Counted from the first letter of the stretch, positions 34,789 to 48,559 are shown. The stretch is DNA of 64,000 bases from Combretum micranthum (GCA_024138025.1 JAMXBD010004307.1:1-64000), one strand, 5' to 3'. Translations and numbers: made by a program. The notes: generated by a model from the letters alone, not told the origin.

Positions 34789-37699
34789 AATATAAATACC
34801 TTATTTTCCTCCACTTCTTTCACACATCTACTTTAAATAATAAAACTCTGCCAAAATATCTCCACAAATCCTCTCTAAAAAAAAAAAAAATCATCTCTAA
34901 ACAATTCTTTTCCAATTTTCTTTCCTCACGCAAAAAAAAAAAAAAAAAAAAAAAATTCCACATATTACTACCATCTACATATTCTTACAACTACCACCTT
35001 CTTTCTTCAACAAATACATACCTTAGGTAAAGATCTTCTACATTTATTTTTTCCATGTCATGTAACTTAGCATGACCATGGTGTTGTTTCTTAAAGCTCA
35101 TGTGAGTTATGGAAGCAACAACATGTTCATGTTCATGTTCTATTCTTGCAAATGGTAAGAATTTCCAATATGTTACTTTATTATTAATGTTATTATGTTG
35201 ATATTTGTTATTATACTCCTAATCTAACTTTGTATATGTATTATTAAATATATGTATATCTATATATTTCTTAGAGTCTAAATACTCACTAACTCTCACT
35301 AACATTCTCTTACTATTTTTATTATTATTGTTCTTATTATGCTTTTTCTTTTCTTTCTTCTTCTTCTTTTTCTTTTGGGACTAGTCTATTCTTAGTCTCG
35401 GGATACCTTGATGAAGATAAGGTTCTCAATACTTGACCTTATTGTTTTATTTATTATTGCTTCTTATATCTTTCTTATATTAATATGTGACATTTTCATC
35501 TTTTTCATGCTACATAATCATATACATGCATCATTATAGTGATACTGTCTCAGCAAAAATAAAGAGGAATTTACTTTAAAAAAGGAAAATCGAACCAAAC
35601 TTTTTTAATATATAACTTTGTCACTAAATAAAGATTTTTCATCATCAAATACATAAGAAAATTATTTTAACAACTTCTTTTCAAAACTCGTCATGAATTT
35701 TCTTAAATGATAAAAAGATGATTTTATCAAAGAAATTAACTAAGGAAATAAACACTATCTTTTCATGATAAGTAACATGAAGCTTTTTAAATATCCAGTG
35801 TTAATGATTCTTTGATATAAATGTTTCATAAAAGCTTAATTATTAGATCTTTACTAACTCCATAATAAAAACTAAGAACTAGACTAGTTTTCAAAATTAA
35901 GATAAAACTAACTCATTAGCTTATAAACCTACTTAGAAAAATGAAAAGTTTGCAAAGGTTCTAAATGATACAATCCTTTTCAAAGAAATAGAATAATATA
36001 AACATGATAAGCTAAAAAGCAATATATATTATCAACAACTTAAGAAAATATTATAAGTGTTTTCTTCTAAGTAAAAATTTAGTAAAAAACTTAAAAGATC
36101 AAGTTTTTAGAAATAAAAATCTATCCTTGAAGAAGTTAGGAAATAAAAGTATAATAGGAAAACACTTATTTATAATTCTCAATCAAAACCATTTAAAAGG
36201 AAAAATATATATAATTCAACTCAAATTATTAGAGACTATCAACAACTTGGGAAAATTTTAGGAACTTCATTTTTTCACTAAAGGTAAAATTTATAGAAGA
36301 CAAGTTAAGAAAAATTAATTTATCTTAGAAAATAAATTAGAAAATAAAATTTATAAGGAAATACTCATTTATAGTGATCCAAGAATTTATAATGTTCTTT
36401 CAAAAACACCTAAAGAAAAATTGATAAAGTTCAAATTTTCGATACAAGACAAATTTTTTTATGAAAAATAATTGTTGAGACAACACTATTAAAATTTGCA
36501 TACAATATGAGTCTATATATATATTCAAAGGATTTTTCAATTATATAAATATACATTTTTTTTTGCTAAAGGATTTTTTTTTAGGATAAAGAAAAGTGTG
36601 GAAAATTATGTTTCAAGGGTTGAGATTTTCATGGTAAATCTATACCGATATATTCACGACCCAAAAACTTTTTATGACAAAAATAACCTTAGAAATAGAT
36701 AGATCTTTTCGAGTAGGTAGAAAATGTATATAATATGCGAAATTCCGAGTTAAAATGAAGCAAGTTATGACAATTTTAAGTTGGAATTTCACTCTATACG
36801 AATTTTGACAAACTTAATTAAATAGAATTAGCAAGTTAAGTAGAACTTCCAAGAAATAATCATTTTGGGTATTTCTCTTGTATAGGTGATGTGGAGATCG
36901 ATTTCCCATACCTCGAGGATTACTTTGATTAGAAGTTTCCATGCAAATGGCCGAGTAAGTTTATTTCTTACATTTTTGCACTTGTGCTTTTGCCTATAAA
37001 TTAGTGGCATTATAATTAGGAAAAAGATAAAATGGAAAAGTGCATGTGCTTTACATACATGGTTGAAATTACGATTAAGTATATCGAGGTAGGAATTTTT
37101 TATAATGAATGTTTGATCTAGTATAGGAATGATTGTCTGCAAATTCTATGATCACCCATAAAATATTTAATCATGCCATGAGTACTTAATTAAATTGATT
37201 CATGCATACAATTGGATGAGTTCATTTCATTTATTACTATACCCTTGGTGGGACAAAAGCATAGTAAGGAGGTTCGTAGAGCCCATAAGATTTACAGAAC
37301 GGCAAAGGGTTGCTCGAATTAATTGCGGTACATAAACACCTATATAAGCTATATTTTGCACCTGGGTAGTGGCTTGGATAAAAACTACAAAGAAATGAAT
37401 TTTATTTTTGCAATTAGGTAGTGGCTTGAACAAAAACTACAATGGAATTGTATTTGTAAAAATCAGTCTATACGGTCTGGAACACCTAACCCCGAATGGA
37501 GGGGTAAATCTATTCAACATATGATTCTTGGAAAATCATATGTATTGTTGGTCTACGTGCTTGTACATCTCATATGGTTGTTTAATTTAACTTGTTTTGA
37601 TTATTGGTTGTTGAGTGTTTAATTGTGGAAATAATTCTCACTAAGCACATAGCTTATACCCTCTTAGATATCTATTGTAGTACTCGTACCTTTGGTTGG

Positions 37700-40600
37700 T
37701 GTAATCCCTTAGATTGTATGCTATAGTTTATGCATAAACCCTAAACCAGAAGTCAACTGGAAACCCTACAGTCAACAAAATATATTAAACCTAGTAAATT
37801 AAATCCGACAATCCCTTGCTCCTAATCCCAAACAACGAAATTGAAATAGTAGTGGATAATAGTTCATAATAATAATATAAGGAAGCATAAATATATCATA
37901 TTCGATAATTTTTAGAGTTTTTCGAATCCGAACGGGATCAGTTTTCAAAAACTGTACCCCGACACACCTGACGGCAAAAATATTAAGATAATACCAATAA
38001 ACTCGTAAAAATACAAGGATTTCAAACTTATAAGTTTATAATTTTTCGGTATCTAAAAATAACAGATATAGCTTAATTACGCCTATTTTCTTTACTACAG
38101 GTATTAATTTGTCTTATCTACTATTCATAGTACTATTATACACTATTCATTATTATTCACCTATCTCTATTTTTTTACTCCTATTCTTACACTCTACATA
38201 TATTATCTACTTTTTACTTTTCTCACACATCTTCATTCACATCAAACCTTACATCTTATTACTTTTAATTAATAAAAATACAAAACAAATAAAAAATCTC
38301 TCTCTCTCCTCCTTATGGATCACGTTGGGCCCCCCTCTCTCTCCATCATCCATATTTTATTTTTCTTTTTCATTTTATTTAATTCACATAATTTTCATTC
38401 AAAATTTCTATAAATACCCCCTCTCCCTTCATTTCTTTCACACATTCATTTACCATACTAAAACTCTCTCAAATTCACTCCATAAACTCTCTCCCTTAAA
38501 AATCTCTCTTTTCTTTTTCTCTACTATTATTTTTCCTATACACTTTTTACACATATACACCATCCAAACTTTTCTTAAACTACCACTTTCATATTTTCTC
38601 TTTAAGTAAATGTTCTTACCCATATCCTTCTACCATGTGATGTAACTTAACATGACTATGGTGTATGTTTCTTAAACATTCAAATATTATAGAAGCAATA
38701 CTATGTTCATGTTTTGTTCTTGTTTATGAATAAATTTCATATTATGTTGTTTTATTATTATGTTGTTTTGCTTACGTACATGCTATTACTATTGTTCTAG
38801 CTTAACATTTATATCATATTACCTATCTATATGTATATCTATATGTATTTTAGAGCCTAGATGCTCACTAACTTACTAACAAGCTTATTACTATTATTGC
38901 TCTTATAATTGCTTTTTCTGTTTTTTTCTTTTTCTTTTTGGGACTTAGTCTCGGATTGCCTTGATGAAGCTAACGCTCCCAATACTTGACCGGGTTACCT
39001 TGATGAAGATAAGGTTCCCAATACTTGACCATATTATCTTGCTTCTTGCCTTATATTTTCATCATCTTCATATTACATGCTCATATACATGCATCATCAT
39101 AATGATATTGTCTCAACAACATTTAAAGTGAAATTTGTCTTCAATAGAGAAACTTGAAACTAAAACTTTTTACTATGTAACTAGTCACTAAATAAAGGAG
39201 TGTCATCAACAACTTAGAAAATGGATTTTTGCAATCTCTTCTCAAGTTTTCTTAAAGTTTTCTTAAATGACAACAAGGATAATTTTACTAGGGAAATAAA
39301 AGAAATATACACTTTCTTTTCATAATAAGATAACCTAAGGCTTAGTAAAGATAATTTGTTGATATGCAATTTTTTTTTTCATAAAAAGCTTAAGATTGAA
39401 GTCTTTTCAACTTCATAATAAAAACCAAGGAGTAAGCTAGTTTTCAAAGTTAAGATAAAATCAACTCACTAATTTATAAACTTACTTAGAAGAATAATGA
39501 TTTCCAAGTTTCTAAAGAAGAAATCTATTTTCAAAGAAATAAAAGAATATAATATGATGAGCTCAAAACAATAGATTTTATCAACAACTCAAAAAGATGA
39601 ATTCTTTTCAAATAAAATAAGTAAAGGAAATTAAAAGACAAAGTTGTAGAAATAAAATTTTTATTTTTAAAGAAGTTAATAAATAAAAATATAAGAGGAT
39701 AAGAACTTATTTATCAAAGCCATTTTAAGGAAAATATATATAACCCAAAATCATTATAGGTTATCAACAACTTAATAAAAACTTTGGAAACTTCATTTTT
39801 ACTACAAAAAGCAAAATTTGTAGAAGATTAAAGTTAAAAGGAAATTTATTTGTTTTAGAAAAGAAATGAAAAAACAAAATGAGAATATACTCATTTATAA
39901 TAACCTAAGAAAATATAAAGTTTCTTCAAAACACTTAGAAAAGAATTTGTCAAGTTTAAGTTTCAACACTTCAAGATGAATTGTTTTACGAAAAGTAATC
40001 GTTGAGACAATACCATTGGGATTTTTGCATATAATATGAGTCTATACATATACTCAAAGGATTTTTCAATCATATACATATCTATACTTTTGCTAACGGA
40101 TTTTTGCATAAAAATGAGTTTGGAAAATTGTTTTGCAAAGGCTGGGATTTTCGTTTTGAATCTGTACCGAGACTTTTAGAAACCTAAATGAACTTTCATG
40201 TAGAAAAGTAACCTCAGAAATGGATAGATCTTTTTGAGTAGGTAGAAATCGATATATAATATGCAAAATTTCGAGTTAAAATGAGCAAGTTATGACCATT
40301 TTAAGTTGGAATTTCACTCTATGCAAATTTTGACGAACTTAGTAGAATAGAGTTGCAAGTTTAAGTAGAACTTCCAAGAAATATTCATTTCAGGTATTTC
40401 TTTTGTATAGGTAACGCGGAATCTAACCTATCTTATCTGGAGGACTATTTCAACTGAGGAGCTTTTGCTAATATAGCTGAAGGAGTTTAAATTCTCTCAT
40501 TTTGTACTTACGTATGTGCTTGTAGTTTAGTGGCATTAGAATTTAGGAAAAGATAAAATATGATACGCATGTGCTTTACTTATGTGATAAGAATATCGAA

Positions 40601-41561
40601 GCAGGAATTGTTAACTAATCTTTGTATGATTTAGTATAGGAATATTTTGTTTGCAAATTCTATGATCACTTACAAAATGTTTAAGTATTATGCCACATAA
40701 CTTGAATAAAATGATTCATGCATAACATGTAGTAAGTCACATTGCATTTATTTATACTTGGTGAGACAAGGGCATATCAATGAGGTCGAGGATCCAAAAT
40801 TAATCTATGGCTTTGATTGCCCAAAATTAATGGTGAAGTGAGCACTTGAATTAACTACATTTTAGCGATTAGTAGGAATCAGTATTAAACTACAAAAGTA
40901 TCATTTGCGAATTATAGCCTCGTTGCCCGGAACACTTAACCACCGAATGGAGGGATAAATCCATTCAAACATATGATTCTCGAAAAATCGTATGTATTGT
41001 TTACTCACGTGTTTGATTGCATCTCATATGTTTGATTAAATAACTTGATTGATTATTGATTGTTGAGTACTTTACTTATAGAATTAATTCTCACTAAGCA
41101 AGAAGCTTACCCCTTATAGATACCCTTTGTAGTTACCCTATTTATGGTTAAAGCCACAGGGATATTTCTCACATGTATTACCTTTTGGCTTAAGGAGCTT
41201 TTGGAAAAAGTCAAAGACTAGATATAGACTTAGACTTCTAAGTAAATCTTCATGTAATTATTTTAATTAGGCATCGATAGCCCTTGATGGACTATATCTT
41301 TTTAATAGGGGAATGCCCTTGATTATTTGTAAGACCTTTATATATATTTCCCTATTTCAGATATTATGTTATGATTTCTATTCTTAAATTGCTATATAAA
41401 TGTCTTCTTAAACAACTTGTTTCAAAGGTGGTCCTCTATGATAATGAATGTATGCTTTACATCGGTATCGAAGCTTATAGGATGACTGAGGTTGTCATAC
41501 TTAAGCTTTAATATTGAGTGTGGTGGACTGTCGTATTTAGAGTACCCTTTAGGGGGTGACA
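37700..41561 (+). repeat. Family A solo LTR (3.86 kb) nested in another LTR
   Basis: Starts TGTAATCCCTTAGATTG, which aligns with the family A start TGTAAACCCTTAAATTT, and ends GGGGGTGACA. Left flank GTTGG (37695-37699) and right TTGG after the terminal A (41562-41565) give an imperfect target-site duplication. The host LTR is continuous across it. Landmarks: TATA 38409-38416, core stem 40276-40304. Its pyrimidine-rich promoter-proximal region gives a spurious long ORF (38109-38609). Confidence 0.85.
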
Positions 41562-41971
41562 TTGGAGCCCAGGGAATATTTTACCTAGGTAAGACCTTCG
41601 AAGTCAAGAGCTTTTTGGATGGAAGTCAAGAATTTAGAAGTGGATATAGATTTCCAAGTGAAACTAAAAAAAAAAAAAGGATTTATTTTGAAAATAAACT
41701 CTGTTAGACTAAGATATATTTAATGGGAATGCCCCTAAATGTTTGTAAGACCTATATATCTTTGGACTTTGGTTATATTGTTATGATTTACTTTCTTAAT
41801 TGCTATTATGTATAACTGTTTAAACGACTTGATCCAAAGTTTAGCCGCTACAATCGTGAAAGTACGCCTCCCACTCGATATTAAGACTTTTGGGATGACT
41901 AAGGTTATCATACTTAAGTCTTAATATTGAGTGTGGCGGGCTGTCACATTTAGGGCCTTTGAGGCGTGACA

Positions 41972-42278
41972 TCTAGCATCCTAAATACCAACATGCACAA
42001 GAGTACTGATGACTCCGCGAAACAAAAGAGTAGGGTTCTCTCAGTAGATCATGCACCAAAGAGGGGGTTCGATAAGTCCCTATACTTATTGAAAGAAAAG
42101 GAAGAAATAGTCTCGTATGGTTCAATCCCTCACAGGCAGATCAATGAGTCGGTCCATTACAACTTTATGCAAAGGGCCCATACCCCTGCAAAACTTGCTG
42201 CAACTTCTCTCCATCTCCTAATTGACCGTTAGATTTTGGAATGTCCCGTATCGATGCTCACTTGGCCTTACTACTTAC
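41972..42278. other. 300-bp spacer between two solo LTRs
   Basis: Higher GC than its surroundings, with one ORF of 88 codons (41966-42232) that starts inside the LTR end and resembles nothing I know. It may be a remnant of an older element or of single-copy DNA. Confidence 0.4.
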
Positions 42279-45200
42279 TATAAACCCCCAAAGTTTTATG
42301 ATCGGTTAAGCTTAAACCTTAATCGGAAGGTCAACCGGAAACCCTAAAGTTAACAAAACCTTAGTTAGATAACAAGTTTAAGTTCGATAATCCCGTGTTC
42401 GTAACCCTAAGCGAGTTAGTAAGATATTAGTATGTACAATAGTTCATAATAAAATAAGAAAGCTTAAAAATATTAGTAGTAAAACCGCAATTTGTTTTGA
42501 ACCCAAATGAATATAGTTTTCGAAAAACGTGTCTCGAAGCTCGGAATAGTAAAAATATTCAAGATATACCATTAGACTCGTAAAAATACAAAGTTTTCAA
42601 AAATATCAGTTTTATAATTTTTCGGTAAGTAAAAATATCAGATATCGCATTTATATGTATATTTTCTTACTATGGGTTCTTTATTAGTCACATCTACTTT
42701 ACATTACACTATTCATTACTATTCTACACTATTTATTTATCTCTACACTTTCTAACACCCACTCTTACACTCTATACACCTATCATCTTTACTTTTTACC
42801 TTTCACATAACTTTATATCACATCTACCTTACATATTATTATTCTTAATACACAAAATACAAAAAAATCACATCTCTTATCTCCTCTCTCTTTAATGGCC
42901 AGTGCCCCCCTCTTCTCTCTCTTTCTTATATTTTTTTCAATTTTTCTTTATTTAAATCACTCAAAAATCTCTCCTCATTTTCCTATAAATACCTCTTCCT
43001 CTTTCATTTCTTTCACACTTCATCCACTCACAAATTCACTACCAAAACTCTCCAAAATTCTCCTCTCAAAACTCTCTCTAAATACTCCCAAAACTCTCCC
43101 AAAATATTCTTAAACTTCCTTCTATATACACAAAATCCATTCACACATACTACTCCAAATCCTCTTTAGGTAAAAACATCTTTCTATATTTCTTTCTAAC
43201 ATGTCATGTAACTTTACATGACCATAGTATGAGTTTCCTAAACTTGTTGTTATGGAGGCTACACTATGTTTATGTATTGTTCTTATTCATGAAAATCTAT
43301 TTCTCTATTTTTATGTTGTTATTATGTTTTGCACATACTATTGTTGCTATTATGTTAACTTCTTATATATATCTAATTAAATATAATTATGTATCTATAT
43401 ATATAATCTTTTGAGCATATAAGCTCATTTGTTATTTATTTATTTTCAAGCTATGCAATTTATTTATTTCATGATCGTTTTAAGACTAGTTTCTAGTTTT
43501 AGACTTGTCCTTATCAAGTCAAAATAATTTTCTTTTCCTTTTGGGACTAGTCCATTTCTTAGTCTGAGAGCGTTGATTTAAAAGCTAAGACTCTCAATAC
43601 TTGACTTATATTATTTTGCTATTTTGTTAGTATAATTTTGCTTGTTATTATTCTCATATTCATGCTAAATAAAGAGTGTTGTCTAAACCACCAAGTTTAA
43701 ACTATATTTTTTACAAAAGAGATCTTTGTCACCAAAGGAGAGTAGTAAAAGAAATTTAGAGTTTTCAAATTGATAAAAGGAATTTATTTTTTATAAAGCC
43801 TTAGGAAAAACTCATTATAATTTTGGAAATATCATTACTTTGAAAAGCTTTTTCTAAAGACTATAACCTTAGAATTAATAAAGCTGTTTTCTAAAAATAA
43901 AGGAGATAATTCTTGGTTATGAAAATGTTTTCCTTAAAAACATGATATAAAAAGAAAATGTCAAACTAAGATTTAAAAAGTTCAAAGTAATAGTCAAAGA
44001 AAATACATAGAAAACTAATAAGAAAAGTGATACTAATATTGAAAGTTTCAAAAAGAAAAAATAGAGAAATTTATTTTTATTAAAAATTCATTAAGGAAAA
44101 TAGTAAGATAAATATAAAATATTCTTTGAAAACAAAAGAATCAAAATATTCATTTCAAAGGATTTACAAAAAGGATTTCTTATAAACTATGGTTTTCAAA
44201 ACTTTTAACTAACATTGTTTTTACTAAAGAATTTTGGTTAGACAACAAACTCTTGAGTGTGGATGAAATATGAGCTATATATATAAAAAAGAATTTCTCA
44301 ACTATTTAGATAACTAAATATTTATCAAAGCAATTTTTGGATGATTTGATGTTTTTAGGACGAAAAATTTTTTGGTGAATCTGATCACCACTATTTTGGA
44401 GCTCAAATGACCTAGTTTGATGAAAATAGTTTTGGAAAAGGATAGAGCTTTTTGAGTAGGTAAAAATCGGTATATTATATGCGCGATTTCGAGTTAAAAT
44501 GACCAAGTTATGGCCATTTTAATTTGGAATTACCTCTTATACGAAATTTGACGATCTTATGACATAGTTTTGACAAAGTACAATAGACTCCGCAAGAAAT
44601 ACTCATTATGGGTATTCTTCTTGATTAGGTGATCCCAAGGAAGATTATCCGTACTCGGAGGTTACTTTGATTAATGGATTGACCAATCGACTCATCCGTA
44701 AAAGACGGTATCAGCATGGTAATGTGAGTTTATTTCCTTAATTACTTTACTTAATTGTGCTTATAGTTTAGTTGCACTAGAATTGAAGGAAGACAAATTG
44801 ATATATATGTAAATTGTTGATAGAATTCTAAGAATATCGATGCGGGAATTGATTATAAGTAATCATTTGCTTTAGTATAGAACTTGATATGTCTGAAATT
44901 CTATGATCACCATAAATTGACATTAATTGTGCTATGATATTTTAACTAAATTGGTTCATGCATATCACATAGTGGGTCACGTTGCACAGGGACTACTAAT
45001 CTTGTGGGAAAAGGTTAGTGGCACGGTTGTAAAGCCATAAACAACGCTTGTTGGCTTTAAGCTAGAAGCATAATATAAAGAGAAACGCTTAGCATCATTA
45101 TGCTTGAAGCAAAATACTAGGATAATGCTTATCGGCTCCAAGCTAGAAGCATAATAACAAGAAACAATGCTTAACGGCCATCGGCTCGAAGCATAATCTT

Positions 45201-45798
45201 ATTAGCCTCCCCAAAACCCCAATTGGAGGGTACAAATCCATTCAACATATACTTCTCAGAAAACTATATGTCTTGCTTCCACGTGTTTGTTGCATATTAC
45301 TTAGATGCTTAGCAACTTGCTTGATTTTGTTATTCAAGTATTTATCTTTGAAAATAATTCTCACTAAGCTTGTTAGCTTATACCCTTATAGATATCTTTT
45401 GCAGTTTAACTATTTGTGGTTGAGGCCACGTGGACTTTGCAGCCAAGTGTATCCCCTTTTTTTTTAAAGGAATTTTTAGATGAAGTTTAGTATTAGTTTA
45501 ATGTAGACTTCAAAGAAATTTCTTGTAATAGATTAGTTATTATTGCCGGGGAATGCCCTTAAGACTTGTAAGACAATTATTATGAATGAATGAATATTAT
45601 GATTTCCCTTTCTTAATTTGTTATTGTATCTTTTAAGCTTCATATTTTAAAGTATGGTCCTCTAAATTTGTGAGAGCATGTCTTACACTTAATATCGAAA
45701 TATCGAAGTTTTTGGGAATCATTAAGATTGTCATGCTTAAGCTTTAATATGAAGTGTGGTAGACTGTTACATTTAGGGTACCCTTTTGGGACGTGACA
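42279..45798 (+). repeat. Family A solo LTR (3.52 kb), TSD CTTAC/CGTAC
   Basis: Starts TATAAACCCCC (decayed TG) and ends GGGACGTGACA. Flanks CTTAC (42274-42278) and CGTAC (45799-45803) match 4 of 5. Landmarks: TATA 42984-42991, palindrome 43203-43222, CTTTAG/GTAAAA at 43170/43171, core stem 44494-44522, TTTTGCAG ending 45404, CACGTG at 45427-45432. The terminal hairpin is partly decayed by a short duplication near 45,697. Confidence 0.88.
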
Positions 45799-46230
45799 CG
45801 TACTTTGTGGGAGCCCAAGCACCTACTATTACCACATTATTCCAAGATTGCGATCAGACTTGTAACCCAATCCGAGGGTGCCACTCCTGGAGTAAGCAGC
45901 AATCGACACTCAATTAAATCAAGTTTAAGTTTTAGCTCGGTTATTAGACTAACCTAGCAAGCAACACGCAATTACTACGTACCTATTGGTCAACCGAACT
46001 CGTTATACGTCGCCAAGTTAAAGTTCACTAACTGTTCATAATTAAAATGTAAAATCAGCTTGTGACAAACCATTTTTTACTCCATTTATCTTGTTTGTTA
46101 CACTTATGTTGTTTAGGCTTAGTCATTTTGCCCTATAGTCATGTGTAAAGGATTAATGATAACTAAGGAATAGATTAGTACAAGTTTTATTTAATTTAGA
46201 AAGGAATGAAGGAGAAATAAGAATTTGAAG

Positions 46231-46615
46231 AGAAGCACGGTAGGTATACGGTTGGATGCATGCCACCGTGTTTCTCAGCATGTTAGCACATTTTGAGCAA
46301 CAGAGAGAAGCACAGGGGAAGCACGGTATCATTAATCCCCTCGTGTTTCTTTGCATCACGCTTCTCCTTCTAACACAGCAAGAAGCATGGTGGAAAACAT
46401 GCCCTCGTGTTTTAGTAGTGCTTTTCTAGGTTTTGTATTTCTTCTTTACGTTTTGGATAGAGAGGAACACGGTGGGAAGCATGACGTTGTGTTCCCACCG
46501 TGTTGTTTTATTTTTCACTTTCTTCGTGTTTTAAAGGCCAGATAGAAGCATGGTGGGAAACATGGTGGTGTGCTTCCCCCGTGCTCTTCTGGGTTTTGAT
46601 GTTTGTAGCGTTTAA
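46231..46615. repeat. Tandem array of five near-palindromic ~80-bp units
   Basis: Units begin at about 46231, 46305, 46381, 46461 and 46544 with (A)GAAGCACGGTGGGA-like sequence. Each also carries a reversed CCCACCGTGTTTCT-like half. In unit 4 the halves are perfect 13-bp inverted repeats (AACACGGTGGGAA 46466-46478 and its complement 46492-46504). Spacers are T-rich. Confidence 0.75.
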
Positions 46616-47423
46616 ACTTTATATTTCCGCTAAAACAAGTTTTTAAACAAATTTTATGGTGATTTAAAGGTGCTAGATGTTCATATTTATGCCTAAACTC
46701 AACTATATTCATGTTCAATGTGCTAAAGCATGACAAATTCAAGATCAAAGCTTAAATCATTTATGTTGACAGCAACTACCAAGATTATCATGGTTTTTAT
46801 TAAAATTTCCAAGTATTTCTTGTGAAATCCTTTGCTTAACTTACGCTAACATCTATAGCATTACTTCCTACTCATTCCATAATCTTGTCCATAATTTTAG
46901 ATGTATAATAACACTCATTCCTTTTTAAAATCGGTCTTTCGCAAGATTCTAACTTGAATCATGTTTATTTTCTCCTTTAACATTTCTAGACTAGCCTTAT
47001 CTCCTCAATATCACATACTCATGACACCACAAGTCGATTTTTGAATCTTACCTCGTTGTTGTAGCTGTAACAAGTTTCTTCAAGCTTAAAACACTTCTAA
47101 ACTTGACTTCCTTACTTCCTCCACTTCCTACCAACATCTCAAGATCAGAATCGACATCTGAAACACCTTGAACATTGTGTTTTAACACTAAAAATCAGGG
47201 CACTCACCTTATTACTAATTTTCTTGAGTTCCTTGATCTCCTTTTTCTGCTAGTTCATTTTCACATCCACATTTTCTATCATAAATCGGTAAATACTAGC
47301 TGATTAATGCTAATCATCTCTTAATCTCATTTAATCATAATCCAAACAAGGCTAGGGTCTAGGTTTTCCACCTTAAGGTTTCTGTAGGCTTCTTTAAATG
47401 GAAATAGTAGAAAAATGAGGCAC

Positions 47424-47431
47424 TTATATAC
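47424..47431 (-). promoter_or_regulatory. TATA-like box
   Basis: TATATAAG on the minus strand. Sequence alone gives no proof of use. Confidence 0.25.
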
Positions 47432-47640
47432 TGCTAGTGTTTAAGGTCCCTAGGGTTTCTCCCTAGAGTGCCACACGATCGCAGTAGTTCATTCACCCTA
47501 GGCTTTTCTTTTGTAGATTTTCTACCCTAATTTCCATTAATTATCTATCTTTAAAATATATTTTATCTCGACCCTTATTTAATTATGGTCATCCTCTATT
47601 AAATTTTCCCAATTATTTTTCGGCCATTTTATTTGAATTT

Positions 47641-48559
47641 AATTAACTATAGGTGGTGTTTGGATCATCTATCTCTCTCTCTCTCTTCTTCCTTCCCCCA
47701 CCCAACCCCCCCCACCTCCGCTCTTGTCTTCTTCTATTTCTTTATCATCATCATGTCACTACTCTCTATTAATTTTGATTTGTACTTACACCATCAAATA
47801 TTAGTACTACCCACTAGCATTTCCCTCAAATTGGATCCTAAAATTAGGGATTTATTCCTTGCACAAGAAAAAAAACATAAACAAAAAAGAGAATAACTTA
47901 AAGTTTTAATCTTTTATGTTAAAAGTTGGATAGCTAGATAAAATCTAGTTTGTACTTGATTGGTTTAATCGTGTTTTCAATTGGGTTTGTCCAATTTAAG
48001 TAGATCGTTAGTGATTGTAAATTCAAGGGTTCAATTTTATTTATGGAGTTGAATTTTAGGGTTAATTGCTTTTTCTCTATAAAATGGACAAGAAGAAATT
48101 TATTGTTCCTTTAGTTTGTCATAGGCATTCATGGCTCATTGTTGATTTATTCTACAGCCCGATCATGCTTGATAGTTTTTCTTATCAGTGGTAGCAAAGG
48201 TATAAATTTTATGTTATTGATCTATTGATAATTTCTTAGAATTTGATGTGTATATTTTTTGATCATGTTGATTTCGAGTTGAGTTTTTTTATAAATTTGT
48301 GTGCTTGATTATTTAATTAACCATCGTATTAGTGCCATCAATATAAACCCAAGTGGAATTGTGACTGATTTTAATATTATTTAGTAATGTCATCTCTTTC
48401 TATGGCTATTACTATTGGAAATATCATGTTGAGAGATAATGACCTTAATGACCTTGTGATTAGAATGCATGATCGTTGGAGAAAATTTCTTGTTGGAAAG
48501 ATAATGGTTGTTCATTTATGAGGATTGGAATGGGAAGTAGTGATATTGAGTAGAAGAAG
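47641..48559. other. AT-rich stretch, nothing recognised
   Basis: Contains a (CT)n tract at about 47,664-47,684 followed by a C-rich run. These resemble the polypyrimidine end of repeat D in the same orientation as copy 1. Short ORFs are low-complexity. Confidence 0.35.

Larger units (their letters stand above)
33176..41971 (+). repeat. Family A-like solo LTR, split by a nested LTR and a hAT element
   Basis: Segments 33176-37699 and 41566-41971 form one LTR of about 4.0 kb once the inserts are removed. It starts TGTAAACC and ends GGCGTGACA. Flanks TCCAG (33171-33175) and TCTAG (41972-41976) match 4 of 5. A hAT-type element sits at 33890-34788 and a second family A LTR at 37700-41561. The core block is at about 36,690-36,790. 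The terminal hairpin (41873-41889 with 41916-41932) pairs 16 of 17 positions. Confidence 0.88.
45804..47640 (-). other. Possible old LTR relic with internal tandem array
   Basis: No coding homology. A TATA-like TATATAAG lies on the minus strand at 47431-47424, and the five-unit array at 46231-46615 lies downstream of it on that strand. An eroded minus-strand LTR would fit, but I could not find its ends or a duplication. Confidence 0.25.

Noticed and set aside
34504..35030. ORFs inside and right of the hAT-type element as a transposase
   Set aside because: Translations are Lys/Asn/Leu-rich from AT-rich DNA, with no hAT transposase motif. The element is under 1 kb and non-autonomous.
37710..37720. 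Deletion junction fusing two family A LTRs
   Set aside because: The host LTR resumes at 41566 and the inserted LTR start aligns from 37700, so nesting explains it better.
38109..38609. 166-codon plus-strand ORF
   Set aside because: It translates the pyrimidine-rich promoter-proximal part of a family A LTR into a low-complexity Leu/Ile/Phe/Ser/Tyr string. No start context, domain or conservation of frame in sister LTRs.
47633..47896. 87-codon plus-strand ORF
   Set aside because: Starts in a CT/C-rich tract and continues in AT-rich DNA. No similarity to a known family.
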